Assembly: GCF_016093545.1 (NCBI RefSeq)
Contig: NZ_JADKYX010000020.1
Span: 98,122-162,121, forward strand
Source of the DNA: Massilia rhizosphaerae
Lineage (GTDB): Bacteria; Pseudomonadota; Gammaproteobacteria; Burkholderiales; Burkholderiaceae_D
Direction of reading: 5' to 3'
Length of the DNA stretch: 64,000 nt
A program made the translations under genes and the position numbers. Under the pieces are notes generated by a model. That model saw only the letters and a program-made list of their open reading frames with translations. It was not told the origin of the DNA and searched no databases. This document shows, piece by piece, positions 1 through 8,516 of the stretch; positions within the stretch are counted from its first letter, which is position 1, and each line of letters begins with the position of its first letter.

Positions 1-50
1 TGGGCGCCGATCCGTCGGTGTTCACCGTCGGTATCCGCCACAAGTTCTAA
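1..50 (+). CDS. Outer-membrane porin, C-terminal end only
   Basis: Only the last 15 codons lie in the window. They encode GADPSVFTVGIRHKF followed by TAA. A terminal aromatic residue in a final beta strand reading 'VG(I/L)RHKF' is typical of trimeric general-diffusion porins (Gram-negative porin family) of Burkholderiales, which form beta barrels in the outer membrane. The final Phe is the usual recognition signal for the BAM machinery. The rest of the gene lies upstream of the window, so substrate preference cannot be judged. The call rests on this short tail alone. Confidence 0.7.
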   Translation, partial: GADPSVFTVGIRHKF

Positions 51-69
51 GCGTTTCGCGACGGATCAA

Positions 70-153
70 GGTGGGCGCAGGGCGCCCACCCTACGGCAGA
101 CGCAATTGGAGGGTGGGGTGATTGATGCCTGTGGCATCAATCACGAGCCCACC
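70..153. repeat. Palindromic repeat block between convergent genes
   Basis: Two hairpins sit between the porin stop and the methyltransferase stop. The first is GGTGGGCGC-AGG-GCGCCCACC at 70-90, followed by CTAC. It matches a repeat seen again near 29.83 kb and 62.92-62.99 kb with a GGTGGGCAC core. The second is a perfect 12-bp stem, GTGATTGATGCC-TGT-GGCATCAATCAC at 118-144, wrapped in GGTGGG (112-117) and CCCACC (148-153). Neither has a good T-run, so they are better read as REP-like elements that may also stop or stabilise both converging transcripts. Confidence 0.7.
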
Positions 154-157
154 ATTG

Positions 158-814
158 TCATTTGAGCCGGCAGGTGAGCAACCAGTAATACGTCAACCGC
201 TCGATGCGGATCTCGCGCACCTCGCCGCCGAGCCGCTTGCGCAACGCGCTGTCGGCCGGATAACTCTTCGGCAACTCGAACCGCTCGCCGTCCGGCGCCG
301 CGACGATCTCATACGTATTGCCCTGCGCATCCGTGCGCGCGACCGTCGTGCTGCTGCCCTCGACATAGGCGTCGTCCAGCAGGATCAGCACGACGTCGTG
401 GCCGAGCCGCGCGCGCAAGTGGCCCAGCAGCGCGTCCTGCTCGTCGCGCTTGAGGTGCGACCACCAGAAACCGATGAAGACGCAGGAAAACGTGCCCAGG
501 TCCGCGGGAAGGTCGAGACCGTCCACGCGCCGGAACGAGACCTTGCCTTCCGGGAAGTGGCGGCGTTGCGCCCGTTCCAGCATCGCGTCGAGGATGTCGG
601 TGGCCAATACCTGGTCGGCCGCCGCGGCAATCACTTCGGTCCAGTAGCCGGTGCCGCAGGCCAGTTCCAGCACGGTGTGCCCGCGCACCAGTTGCGCGAC
701 GCGTTCGCGCACGCGCGCGAGATCGTTGGCGCGTTCGGCGCGGGACAGTGCGGCGTCCGCGGCCTGCGTGCTGCTCGCGTAATAGCGCGCGACCGGATCA
801 TGTTGTCGATTCAT
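158..814 (-). CDS. Class I SAM-dependent methyltransferase
   Basis: A 218-aa protein with the SAM-binding motif I LELACGTGYWTE at residues 49-60. An acidic residue (ATDILD) follows at the end of strand beta-2, where it would hold the ribose. The fold is Methyltransf_11/25-like; the substrate cannot be read from sequence. The start chosen is the ATG at 814, which gives MNRQHDPVARYY. A longer reading from 946 would run through the cysB 3' end in another frame and looks non-coding. The ATG lies one base after the cysB TGA, with only a weak GAG as ribosome site, so translation is probably coupled to cysB. Role in sulfur metabolism is possible but unproven. Confidence 0.85.
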   Translation of the reverse strand: MNRQHDPVARYYASSTQAADAALSRAERANDLARVRERVAQLVRGHTVLELACGTGYWTEVIAAAADQVLATDILDAMLERAQRRHFPEGKVSFRRVDGLDLPADLGTFSCVFIGFWWSHLKRDEQDALLGHLRARLGHDVVLILLDDAYVEGSSTTVARTDAQGNTYEIVAAPDGERFELPKSYPADSALRKRLGGEVREIRIERLTYYWLLTCRLK

Positions 815-815
815 T

Positions 816-1757
816 TCAAAGCTCGTAATTGTCGCTGGTGCCGCGCATGGCCGATTCGACCATCTTGCGGCTGAGCGTGGGTGCCAACAGTTCGATAAAC
901 GTATAGATGTAGCTGCGCAGGTAGGCGCCCTGCTTGACGGCCACACGCGACACGTTCATGCCGAGCAGGTGGCCGACGGGAATCGCGCGCAGGTTGCGGT
1001 CGCGCTCCTGGTCGAAGGCCATGCCGGCGATGATGCCGATCCCCATGCCCAGTTCCACGTACGTCTTGATGACGTCGGCGTCGATGGCTTCCAGCAGCAC
1101 GTCCGGCTTGAGGTTGCGCAATTCGAACGCGTGGTCGATCTTGCTGCGGCCGGCGAAGGCGGTGTCGTACGTGATCAATGGATATCCGGCGATTTCTTCC
1201 AGCGAAATCGCCTTCGATTTCGTCAGCGGGTGCTCGGGCGGCAGGACGAGGACGTGTTCCCATTGATAACACGGCAACGTGATGAGGCCGTCGACGGCCG
1301 CGATGGATTCCGTCGCGATGGCGAGGTCGGCCTGGTCGTTCTTGACCATGTCGGCGATCTGGCGCGGATTACCTTGCAACAAAGACAACCTGACTTTCGG
1401 ATAACGCTGCATGAAGGCTTGCACGACCTTGGGCAGCGTATAGCGTGCCTGGGTATGCGTCGTGGCGATGGTGAAGCTGCCGCTGTCCTGGGCCGCGTAT
1501 TCCTTGCCGATGCGCTTGAGGCTGTCGATCTCCTGCATGATCAGCTCGACCGACTGCAGGACGAGGCGGCCCGGCTCGGTCAGGCCGCGGATGCGCTTGC
1601 CGTGGCGGGTGAAGATATCGACCCCGAGTTCCTCTTCCAGTTCGATGATGGCTTTCGACACCCCGGGCTGCGACGTGAACAAGGCCTTGGCGGCGTCGGT
1701 CAGGTTGAAGTTTTGGCGGACCGCTTCGCGCACGAAACGTAATTGGTGTAGGTTCAT
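816..1757 (-). CDS. cysB: LysR-type regulator of sulfur assimilation CysB
   Basis: A 313-aa LysR-family protein. The N-terminal winged helix-turn-helix (about residues 1-60, MNLHQLRFVREAV, then FTSQPGVSKAI) is the CysB/Cbl form. The rest is a LysR substrate-binding domain with the TTHTQARY stretch near residue 100 that forms part of the CysB effector pocket. CysB senses (N-)acetylserine and sulfide/sulfate-derived ligands and activates cys genes. It is transcribed away from cysI, the usual arrangement for a local activator that also represses itself. The ATG at 1757 has AGGG just upstream. The downstream methyltransferase is nearly contiguous. Confidence 0.93.
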   Translation of the reverse strand: MNLHQLRFVREAVRQNFNLTDAAKALFTSQPGVSKAIIELEEELGVDIFTRHGKRIRGLTEPGRLVLQSVELIMQEIDSLKRIGKEYAAQDSGSFTIATTHTQARYTLPKVVQAFMQRYPKVRLSLLQGNPRQIADMVKNDQADLAIATESIAAVDGLITLPCYQWEHVLVLPPEHPLTKSKAISLEEIAGYPLITYDTAFAGRSKIDHAFELRNLKPDVLLEAIDADVIKTYVELGMGIGIIAGMAFDQERDRNLRAIPVGHLLGMNVSRVAVKQGAYLRSYIYTFIELLAPTLSRKMVESAMRGTSDNYEL

Positions 1758-1835
1758 TGCCCTGATTTAGTTATGGACGCACCGGTCACGGTTTCCGATG
1801 CCCTCCTGTCAATTCCATTCTGCATTTTACAAGGA

Positions 1836-1862
1836 TGCTTATACCGCTGGCTCATATAAGCA
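1836..1862. promoter_or_regulatory. Inverted repeat, candidate CysB operator
   Basis: The cysB-cysI divergent gap (1758-1955) is clearly AT-richer than its surroundings. It contains a perfect 8-bp inverted repeat TGCTTATA-N11-TATAAGCA. Spaced dyads with an 11-base centre are the usual form of LysR-type binding sites. A possible cysI promoter lies just downstream: TTGGAA at 1880-1885 and TAATAT at 1902-1907. The repeat is seen directly. Assigning it to CysB is inference from position. Confidence 0.5.
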
Positions 1863-1955
1863 AATAAATTCTCCGTCGTTTGGAATATAGCTGGATTTTA
1901 TTAATATTCGGCTTAGTTTGGGTCAGGATTGGCCCGCCCCTAAGGAATCTTGCCC

Positions 1956-3656
1956 ATGTACCGTTACGACCAATACGACCATCTCATCGTACGTGAACGC
2001 ATCGCCCAGTACCGCGACCAGGTACGGCGCCGTCTCGCCGACGAGCTGACCGAAGAAGAATTCCTGCCGCTGCGCCTGCAGAACGGCCTGTACATGCAGC
2101 GCCATGCCTACATGCTGCGCATCGCCGTCCCGTACGGCCTGCTGTCGACGGCGCAGCTGCGCATGTTCGCGCACATCGCGCGCAAGTACGACCGCGGCTA
2201 CGGCCACTTCACGACGCGCCAGAACATCCAGTTCAACTGGATCGAGCTGGAACAGACGCCGGACATCCTGGCGGACCTCGCCTCCGTCGAGATGCACTCG
2301 ATCCAAACTTCGGGCAATTGCATTCGTAACACCACGACGGACCAGTTCGCCGGCGTCGCCGCGGACGAGATCGTCGACGCGCGCCCGTACGCCGAGATCA
2401 TCCGCCAGTGGAGCACGTTCCACCCCGAATTCATCGCCCTGCCCCGCAAGTTCAAGATCGCGATCAACGGCGCCGTGACGGACCGCGCCGCCATCGCCGT
2501 CCACGACATCGGCCTGACCGCCGTGCGTAACGCGGAAGGCGAAGTCGGCTTCAAGTTCATGGTCGGCGGCGGCCTGGGCCGCACCCCGATCATCGGCAGC
2601 GTGATCAACGAATTCGTGCCCTGGCAGCACCTGCTGACGTACACGCAGGCGATCATGCGCGTGTACAACCAGTTCGGCCGCCGCGACAACAAGTTCAAGG
2701 CCCGCATCAAGATCCTCGTGAAGGCCGTGGGCGCCGAGGAATTCGCGCGCATGGTCGAGGCGGAATTTGCCGACCTCAAGGACGGTCCGGAAACCCTGAC
2801 CCGCGAGGAAGTCGAGCGCGTGGCCCAATGGTTCAATCCGAAGCCCTACCTGACCTTGCCGAACATCGATCCGCGCGCTGTTGATGGGGCAAATTCGGCG
2901 GACAACAAGGCGTTCGCCAACTGGCTGCAGCGCAACGTCAAGCCGCACAAGGTGCCGGGCTATGCGTCCGTCGTGCTGTCGCTCAAGAAGACCGGCGTGC
3001 CGCCGGGCGACGCGACCGCGGAGCAGATGGATTTCGTGGCCGACCTGGCCGACAAGTACAGCTTCAACGAACTGCGCGTGACGCACGAGCAGAACCTCGT
3101 GCTGGCCGACGTCGAACAGTCGAAACTGTTCGAAGTGTGGCAGCAGGCCAAGGCGCGCGGCCTCGCGACGCCGAACATCGGCCTCCTGACGGACATCATC
3201 TCGTGCCCGGGCGGCGACTTTTGCTCGCTGGCGAACGCGAAGTCGATCCCGATCGCGGCCGCCATCGCCGAGCGCTTCGACAACCTGGACTTCCAGCACG
3301 ACATCGGCGACATCGAACTGAACATCTCGGGCTGCATCAACGCCTGCGGCCACCACCACGTGGGCCATATCGGCATCCTGGGCGTGGACAAAGATGGTTC
3401 CGAGTGGTATCAAGTATCGATCGGCGGCGCGCAAGGCAACGATGCGGCGCTGGGCAAGATCATCGGCCCGTCGTTCTCGGCCACGCAGATGCCGGAAGTG
3501 GTCGGCCGCCTGCTGGACGTGTATGTGAAGAATCGCGTCGAGGGCGAACGCTTCGTCGACGTGGCGCAGCGCCTCGGTATCGCGCCGTTCAAGGAATATG
3601 TGTATGCCACGCCGATCCCGGCCGGCGAACTGGTTGGGGAAGACGAATATGCCTAA
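1956..3656 (+). CDS. cysI: Assimilatory sulfite reductase, haemoprotein subunit
   Basis: A 566-aa nitrite/sulfite reductase family protein. It has two ferredoxin-like half domains and the siroheme/[4Fe-4S] ligand set C417-x5-C423 (SCPGGDFC) and C460-x3-C464 (GCINACGHHH). It reduces sulfite to sulfide with six electrons in the cytoplasm. The ATG at 1956 is preferred over an in-frame TTG at 1950 because AAGGAA at 1942-1947 is well spaced from it. It overlaps the DUF934 gene by 8 nt. No flavoprotein CysJ is present, which is normal in betaproteobacteria where the electron donor differs. Siroheme supply is provided for by cobA at the end of the same operon. Confidence 0.93.
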   Translation: MYRYDQYDHLIVRERIAQYRDQVRRRLADELTEEEFLPLRLQNGLYMQRHAYMLRIAVPYGLLSTAQLRMFAHIARKYDRGYGHFTTRQNIQFNWIELEQTPDILADLASVEMHSIQTSGNCIRNTTTDQFAGVAADEIVDARPYAEIIRQWSTFHPEFIALPRKFKIAINGAVTDRAAIAVHDIGLTAVRNAEGEVGFKFMVGGGLGRTPIIGSVINEFVPWQHLLTYTQAIMRVYNQFGRRDNKFKARIKILVKAVGAEEFARMVEAEFADLKDGPETLTREEVERVAQWFNPKPYLTLPNIDPRAVDGANSADNKAFANWLQRNVKPHKVPGYASVVLSLKKTGVPPGDATAEQMDFVADLADKYSFNELRVTHEQNLVLADVEQSKLFEVWQQAKARGLATPNIGLLTDIISCPGGDFCSLANAKSIPIAAAIAERFDNLDFQHDIGDIELNISGCINACGHHHVGHIGILGVDKDGSEWYQVSIGGAQGNDAALGKIIGPSFSATQMPEVVGRLLDVYVKNRVEGERFVDVAQRLGIAPFKEYVYATPIPAGELVGEDEYA

Positions 3657-4227
3657 TTTCGAATTGCACTCGCACAAGCAGATCATCAAGCACCGCGAAG
3701 TGGTCGATGACGACTGGAGCGTCCTGAAGCTCGTCGACGGCGGCACGCCCGAGACGGTGGACGTCCCGGCCGGCAAGATCATCGTCCCGGTGAGCGTGTG
3801 GCTGGCGCAGCGCGAACAACTGCTGGGCCGCGCGGCCCGCAAGGAACTGGGCGTCTGGTTCGCCTCGGACGAACTGGCGCACACGCTCAAGGACGACCTC
3901 GACAAGTTCGCCCTCGTCGCCGTCGACTTCCCGAAGTTTTCCGATGGCCGCGGCTACTCGATCGCCTACAATCTGCGCAAGCGCCTCGGCTACCAGGGCG
4001 AGCTGCGCGCGATCGGCGACGTGCTGCGCGACCAGCTGTTCCAGATGCAGCGCTGCGGCTTCAACGCCTACGCGACGCGCCAGGACCGCAGCATCCATGA
4101 CGCACTGAAGGGCCTGACGGTGTTCTCGGAAACCTACCAGGGTTCCGTCGACAACGCGCTGCCCCTGTTCCGCCGCCACCAGCGCGGCACGCTGCCCGAG
4201 CACAGCGACGTCGGTGCCGGCATCTGA
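3649..4227 (+). CDS. DUF934 protein of the sulfate-assimilation operon
   Basis: A 192-aa protein recognised as DUF934. Visible conserved parts are VDFPKFSDGRGYS (about residues 99-111), the following LRKRLGY and RAIGDVLRDQLFQMQRCGF. DUF934 genes almost always sit directly after cysI in beta- and some alphaproteobacteria. A role in electron transfer to, or assembly of, sulfite reductase has been suggested, but no activity is firmly known. The ATG at 3649 lies inside the last codons of cysI (8-nt overlap), so translation is likely coupled and stoichiometric. No cysteine-rich metal motif is seen. Confidence 0.85.
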   Translation: MPNFELHSHKQIIKHREVVDDDWSVLKLVDGGTPETVDVPAGKIIVPVSVWLAQREQLLGRAARKELGVWFASDELAHTLKDDLDKFALVAVDFPKFSDGRGYSIAYNLRKRLGYQGELRAIGDVLRDQLFQMQRCGFNAYATRQDRSIHDALKGLTVFSETYQGSVDNALPLFRRHQRGTLPEHSDVGAGI

Positions 4228-4246
4228 CGAGCCAACGAGGAAACCC

Positions 4247-4966
4247 ATGAGCGATCTGAACGCGCGGGTCGATGAAACCCGCGGCATCCTGGAGCGTATT
4301 GCGCGCGATTTTTCGCCCGCCGTGTTCGCTTCCAGCCTGGCGGCCGAGGACATGGTCCTCACCGACCTGATTCTCAAGGCCGGCCTGCCGATCACCATCT
4401 TTTCGCTGGAGACCGGCCGCCTGCACAAGGAAACGCTGGCCATGTTCGACAAGGTCAAGGCCCACTACGGCTACGACATCGTCGTCATGCGTCCGAAGCA
4501 GGAGCTGGTCAACGAGTACGTCGCGAAGAACGGCCTGAACGCGTTCTACGACAGCGTCGAGCTGCGCAAGGGCTGCTGCTACGTGCGCAAGGTCGAGCCG
4601 CTGGGCCGCGCCCTCGCCGGCAACAAGGCCTGGATCACGGGCCAGCGCCGCTCGCAGTCGACGACGCGCGCCGACCTGCCCGTGCAGGAAGACGACGCCG
4701 CGCACGGCCTGGCCAAGTTCAATCCGCTGGCCGACTGGAGCGAAGAAGACGTCTGGGACTACATCCGCGCCAACGGCGTGCCGTACAACGACCTGCACGA
4801 CCGCGGCTACCCGTCGATCGGCTGCGAACCCTGCACCCGCGCGATCCAGCCGGGCGAGGACGTGCGCGCCGGCCGCTGGTGGTGGGAAAACGCCGACTCC
4901 AAGGAGTGCGGTCTGCACCTCGTGGACGGCAAGCTCGTTCGCATCAAATCCGTGGCACCGGCCTAA
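4247..4966 (+). CDS. cysH: Adenylylsulfate (APS) reductase
   Basis: A 239-aa PP-loop reductase that makes sulfite from adenylyl sulfate with thioredoxin. The paired cysteines C110-C111 (KGCCYVRK) and C193-x2-C196 (GCEPCTR) are the [4Fe-4S] ligands of the APS-using form; PAPS reductases lack them. The catalytic Cys is in the ECGLH motif near residue 220. The cluster, plus the absence of a CysC kinase domain on CysN, shows the direct APS route. The start ATG 4247 follows GAGGAA with normal spacing. It sits 19 nt after the DUF934 stop in the same operon. Confidence 0.93.
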   Translation: MSDLNARVDETRGILERIARDFSPAVFASSLAAEDMVLTDLILKAGLPITIFSLETGRLHKETLAMFDKVKAHYGYDIVVMRPKQELVNEYVAKNGLNAFYDSVELRKGCCYVRKVEPLGRALAGNKAWITGQRRSQSTTRADLPVQEDDAAHGLAKFNPLADWSEEDVWDYIRANGVPYNDLHDRGYPSIGCEPCTRAIQPGEDVRAGRWWWENADSKECGLHLVDGKLVRIKSVAPA

Positions 4967-5000
4967 TGGCCTCAACAAAACATCGACAGGCACAGTAAAC

Positions 5001-5939
5001 ATGACGACATTTAGTGACACCCCGCATGCACTCGCTGATGTGAATGCGCGCCATCTCGACGCCCTCGAATCCGAAGCCATCCACATCCTGCGCGAAGTCG
5101 CGGCGGAATGTTCGAACCCCGCCCTGCTGTTCTCGGGCGGCAAGGACTCCGTCGTGCTGCTGCGCCTGGCCGAAAAGGCGTTCCGCCCGGGTAAATTCCC
5201 CTTCCCGCTCGTGCACATCGACACGGGCCACAACTTCGACGAAGTGATCGCCTTCCGCGACGCGCGCGTGGCCGAATTGGGCGAGCGCCTGATCGTCGGT
5301 TCCGTCGAGGACTCGATCAAGAAAGGCACCGTCCGCCTGCGCAACCCGCAGACGGATTCGCGCAACGCCGCGCAAGCCGTCACGCTGCTGGAAACCATCG
5401 CCGAATACGGCTTCGACGCCTGCATCGGCGGCGCCCGCCGCGACGAGGAAAAGGCGCGCGCGAAAGAGCGCATCTTCTCGTTCCGCGACGAATTCGGCCA
5501 GTGGGATCCGAAAGCCCAGCGTCCGGAACTGTGGGACCTGTATAACACCCGCGTGCACCCGGGCGAGAACATGCGCGTGTTCCCGATCTCGAACTGGACC
5601 GAGCTCGACGTCTGGCAATACATCGCCCGCGAACAACTGGCCCTGCCGCCGATCTATTTCGCGCACGAGCGCCAGGTGATCCCGCGCAACGGCCTGCTCG
5701 TGCCGCTGACGCCGCTGACGCCGGCCCGCGACGGCGAGGAAGTCGAAACCCGCATCGTCCGCTTCCGCACCGTGGGCGACATTTCGTGCACGTGCCCCGT
5801 CGCCTCCGAGGCCGCCACCGTCGACGACATCATCGCCGAGACGGCGATCACCCAGGTGACCGAACGCGGCGCGACCCGCATGGACGACCAGACCTCCGAA
5901 GCCTCGATGGAAAAGCGCAAGAAACAAGGATATTTCTGA
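5001..5939 (+). CDS. cysD: Sulfate adenylyltransferase subunit 2
   Basis: A 312-aa ATP-pyrophosphatase with the PP-loop SGGKDS near residue 45. C-terminal signatures typical of CysD are visible, such as the final MEKRKKQGYF. Together with the GTPase CysN it forms ATP sulfurylase, which makes adenylyl sulfate from ATP and sulfate in the cytoplasm. The length is normal for the family. The stop TGA shares one base with the cysN ATG, which indicates tight coupling of the two subunits. Confidence 0.95.
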   Translation: MTTFSDTPHALADVNARHLDALESEAIHILREVAAECSNPALLFSGGKDSVVLLRLAEKAFRPGKFPFPLVHIDTGHNFDEVIAFRDARVAELGERLIVGSVEDSIKKGTVRLRNPQTDSRNAAQAVTLLETIAEYGFDACIGGARRDEEKARAKERIFSFRDEFGQWDPKAQRPELWDLYNTRVHPGENMRVFPISNWTELDVWQYIAREQLALPPIYFAHERQVIPRNGLLVPLTPLTPARDGEEVETRIVRFRTVGDISCTCPVASEAATVDDIIAETAITQVTERGATRMDDQTSEASMEKRKKQGYF

Positions 5940-7282
5940 TGAACGCGATCACCGACAAACTGAACCTGAACAACGAGCAGGCCGGCCTGCTGCGCTTCAT
6001 CACGGCCGGCTCCGTCGACGACGGCAAGAGCACGCTGATCGGCCGCCTGCTGTACGACAGCAAGGGCATCTTCGCCGACCAGCTGGCCGCCGTGTCGCGT
6101 TCCAAGCACAAGCGCACCGTGGGCGACACGATCGACCTGTCGCTGCTGACGGACGGCCTGGAAGCCGAGCGCGAACAAGGCATCACGATCGACGTCGCCT
6201 ACCGTTATTTCGCCACGCCGAAGCGCAAGTTCATCATCGCCGACACCCCGGGCCACGAGCAGTACACCCGCAACATGGTGACGGGCGCGTCGACCGCGGA
6301 CGCCGTCATCATCTTGGTCGACGTGTCGAAGGTGAAGCTCGGTGACGACGGCAGCGTGGAACTGCTGGTGCAGACGAAGCGCCACTCGACCATCGCCAAG
6401 CTGCTGCAGATCCAGCACGTGATCGTCGCCGTCAACAAGATGGACCTCGTGAACTACGACCGCACCGTGTACGACCGCATCGTCGCCGCCTACACCGCGT
6501 TCGCGGACACGCTGGGCCTGACGGACATCACCGCGATCCCGCTGTCGGCGCTCGCCGGCGACAACGTCGTCGAACAAGGCGACAACATGCCGTGGTACGA
6601 AGGCCCGACCTTGATCGAGCTGCTGGAAGGCCTGTCCGTCTACGACGAAACGCACGCCGCCCCGTTCCGCTTCCCCGTGCAGCTGGTGGCGCGCCACAAC
6701 GGCCACGAAGCGAACGACTTCCGCGGCTACATGGGGCGCATCGAGTCGGGCAAGGTCGCGGTGGGCGACCAGATCGTCGTGCAGCCGTCCGGCCAGTCGG
6801 CGACCGTCAAGGAAATCCTCACGTTCGAAGGCCCGCTGCAGCAAGCCGTCGCCGGCCAGTCGATCACCTTGACGTTGAATGAACACGTGGACATCTCGCG
6901 CGGCGACGTGCTGGCCCCGGCCGCACAACCGGCGACGCTGCTCAAGCAGGTGAAGGCCGACGTGTGCTGGATGGCCGACGAACCCCTGGACGTGCGCCGC
7001 AAGTACTGGATCAAGCACGGCACGCGCCAGACGATGGCCAAGGTGAAATCGATCGACTCCATCCTCGACGTCAACACGCAGCAGCGCCAGGTGTTCGCAA
7101 ATTCGGGCGACAGCCCGGCCGAAGGCCTGAAGCTGAACGACATCGCGCGGATCGAACTGGCCGTGCAGCAGCCACTGGCCGCCGACGCGTACGACGCGAT
7201 CCGCGCAACAGGCGCCTTCATTCTCATCGATGAAGTCACCCACCAGACGGTCGCTGCGGGTATGATTCGCCTGGACGCGTAA
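5939..7282 (+). CDS. cysN: Sulfate adenylyltransferase subunit 1, GTPase
   Basis: A 447-aa translation-factor-type GTPase. G1 is GSVDDGKST (residues 24-32), G3 is DTPGHEQYTRNM (about 100), and G4 is NKMD (about 165). EF-Tu-like beta-barrel domains follow. It uses GTP hydrolysis to drive adenylyl sulfate formation by CysD. The length matches CysN alone; no APS kinase (CysC) domain is fused, which agrees with the APS-type CysH upstream. The start is the ATG at 5939, overlapping the cysD TGA by one base. Confidence 0.95.
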   Translation: MNAITDKLNLNNEQAGLLRFITAGSVDDGKSTLIGRLLYDSKGIFADQLAAVSRSKHKRTVGDTIDLSLLTDGLEAEREQGITIDVAYRYFATPKRKFIIADTPGHEQYTRNMVTGASTADAVIILVDVSKVKLGDDGSVELLVQTKRHSTIAKLLQIQHVIVAVNKMDLVNYDRTVYDRIVAAYTAFADTLGLTDITAIPLSALAGDNVVEQGDNMPWYEGPTLIELLEGLSVYDETHAAPFRFPVQLVARHNGHEANDFRGYMGRIESGKVAVGDQIVVQPSGQSATVKEILTFEGPLQQAVAGQSITLTLNEHVDISRGDVLAPAAQPATLLKQVKADVCWMADEPLDVRRKYWIKHGTRQTMAKVKSIDSILDVNTQQRQVFANSGDSPAEGLKLNDIARIELAVQQPLAADAYDAIRATGAFILIDEVTHQTVAAGMIRLDA

Positions 7283-7298
7283 CGAACGAAAGGGATCC

Positions 7299-8018
7299 AT
7301 GGCGGCGCTGGGCAAAGTTTATCTGGTTGGAGCCGGTCCCGGCGCCGTCGATCTCATCACCGTTCGCGGGGCGCGCCTCCTCGGCGAGGCGGAGGTCGTG
7401 CTGTACGACGCCCTCGTCACCCCGGACATGCTCGCCCTGTGTCCGCAGGCCGAACTGATCGCCGTCGGCAAGCGGTCCGGCCAGCGCTCGACGGCGCAAA
7501 CCGTCATCAACGACAAACTGGTCGACTGCGCGCGCCGCTACGCGCGCGTCGTGCGCCTGAAAGGCGGCGACCCGATGCTGTTCGGCCGCGCCGACGAGGA
7601 ATTGCGCGCGCTGGAAGAAGCCGGCGTCGAAGTCGAAGTGGTCCCCGGCATCACGACGGCCGTCGCCGCCGCCGCCGCCACCTTGCAGCCGCTGACGAAG
7701 CGCGGCGTGGCGCGCAGCGTCGCCTTCTTCACGTCCAGCACGGCGCCGGACCAGCCGGATCATCCAGCGCTGCCGGAAACCGACACCCTCGTCCAATACA
7801 TGGGCGGCCGCGAAGCCGCGGCCACGGCGGAACGCCTGCTGGCCGAAGGACGCCGGTCCGACCTGCCCGTCGTCGTCGTGGAAAACTGCAGCCGGGCCGA
7901 CCAGCGCGTGCGCCGGCTGACGTTGGCGGACCTGGCGCACGGGCTCGACGTGGCCCACGGCCCCGTCCTCGTCATGATCGGCGAAGCGATGGCGCACCGG
8001 CCGCACCAGGCGCTCTGA
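7299..8018 (+). CDS. cobA: Uroporphyrinogen-III C-methyltransferase
   Basis: A 239-aa SUMT-type tetrapyrrole methylase. Visible signatures are VYLVGAGPGAVDLITVRG at the N terminus, VVRLKGGDPMLFGR near residue 85, and PGITTAVAA near residue 118. It adds two methyl groups to uroporphyrinogen III to give precorrin-2, the first step to siroheme. It lacks the CysG dehydrogenase/chelatase domain, so the later steps need other proteins; a small CbiX-like chelatase is encoded about 3.4 kb away. As last gene of the cys operon it supplies the CysI cofactor. AAAGGGA precedes the ATG. Confidence 0.93.
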   Translation: MAALGKVYLVGAGPGAVDLITVRGARLLGEAEVVLYDALVTPDMLALCPQAELIAVGKRSGQRSTAQTVINDKLVDCARRYARVVRLKGGDPMLFGRADEELRALEEAGVEVEVVPGITTAVAAAAATLQPLTKRGVARSVAFFTSSTAPDQPDHPALPETDTLVQYMGGREAAATAERLLAEGRRSDLPVVVVENCSRADQRVRRLTLADLAHGLDVAHGPVLVMIGEAMAHRPHQAL

Positions 8019-8022
8019 AACG

Positions 8023-8442
8023 CTAGCGCGCCCGCGCCTCCAGCTCGGCCTCGAGCCGCTGCGCGGCCGCGTGCGTGTCCACCGCGATGCGGTTCAGGCG
8101 CGCCAGCGCCGCGGCCAGCCGCGCCCCGCACTCTCCCCCGCATTCCCGCACGTGCCACAGCGCGAGGTCGCAGCGCATCCGCGCCAGTTCGGCGCGCAGG
8201 CCGGCCAGCATGCGACGCAGGCTGCCGTCGGCGTCGGAAGCGGGAATTGCGGGTGTTTCGCCGCCGGTCAGGTAGTCCTGCATGACGGCGATGCGCGCGT
8301 GCATGCGCTGCAGGCGGCGCGCGAGGCGGTCGAGGCGGCGCGCGCAGCGCAGTTCGACCCAGGCGCGCGGCGCCGGCACCAGGCGGCGCGGATGCAGGGC
8401 CGCGCACAGGCGGACGAACAGGGAGACGAGCTTGCTGAACAT
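8023..8442 (-). CDS. Hypothetical Arg/Ala-rich helical protein
   Basis: A 139-aa reading frame from ATG 8442 (MFSKLVSLFVRL) to a stop at 8023, convergent with cobA. The sequence is rich in Arg, Ala and Leu with heptad-like spacing (for example LDRLARRLQRMHARI), suggesting a mostly helical, perhaps coiled-coil, protein. Three Cys lie together in VRECGGECGAR. It has no recognised domain. A longer frame reaches a TTG at 8490, but the later ATG is more plausible. The composition could also arise from a high-GC spurious frame, so existence is uncertain. The 5' end lies 74 bp from the stop of the DUF4214 gene. Confidence 0.5.
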   Translation of the reverse strand: MFSKLVSLFVRLCAALHPRRLVPAPRAWVELRCARRLDRLARRLQRMHARIAVMQDYLTGGETPAIPASDADGSLRRMLAGLRAELARMRCDLALWHVRECGGECGARLAAALARLNRIAVDTHAAAQRLEAELEARAR

Positions 8443-8516
8443 TGCAGCAGTCTCGATGCTTCGGCCTGCCCGGGTCATGACGCGCGACAAACTTGCGTCG
8501 ACTCGGTGATGGCGGC

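Noticed and set aside
1923..3905. 660-aa open frame antisense to cysI
   Set aside because: It mirrors cysI codon by codon in a high-GC genome and has low-complexity Arg/Val/Asp composition and no domain; cysI on the other strand is unambiguous.
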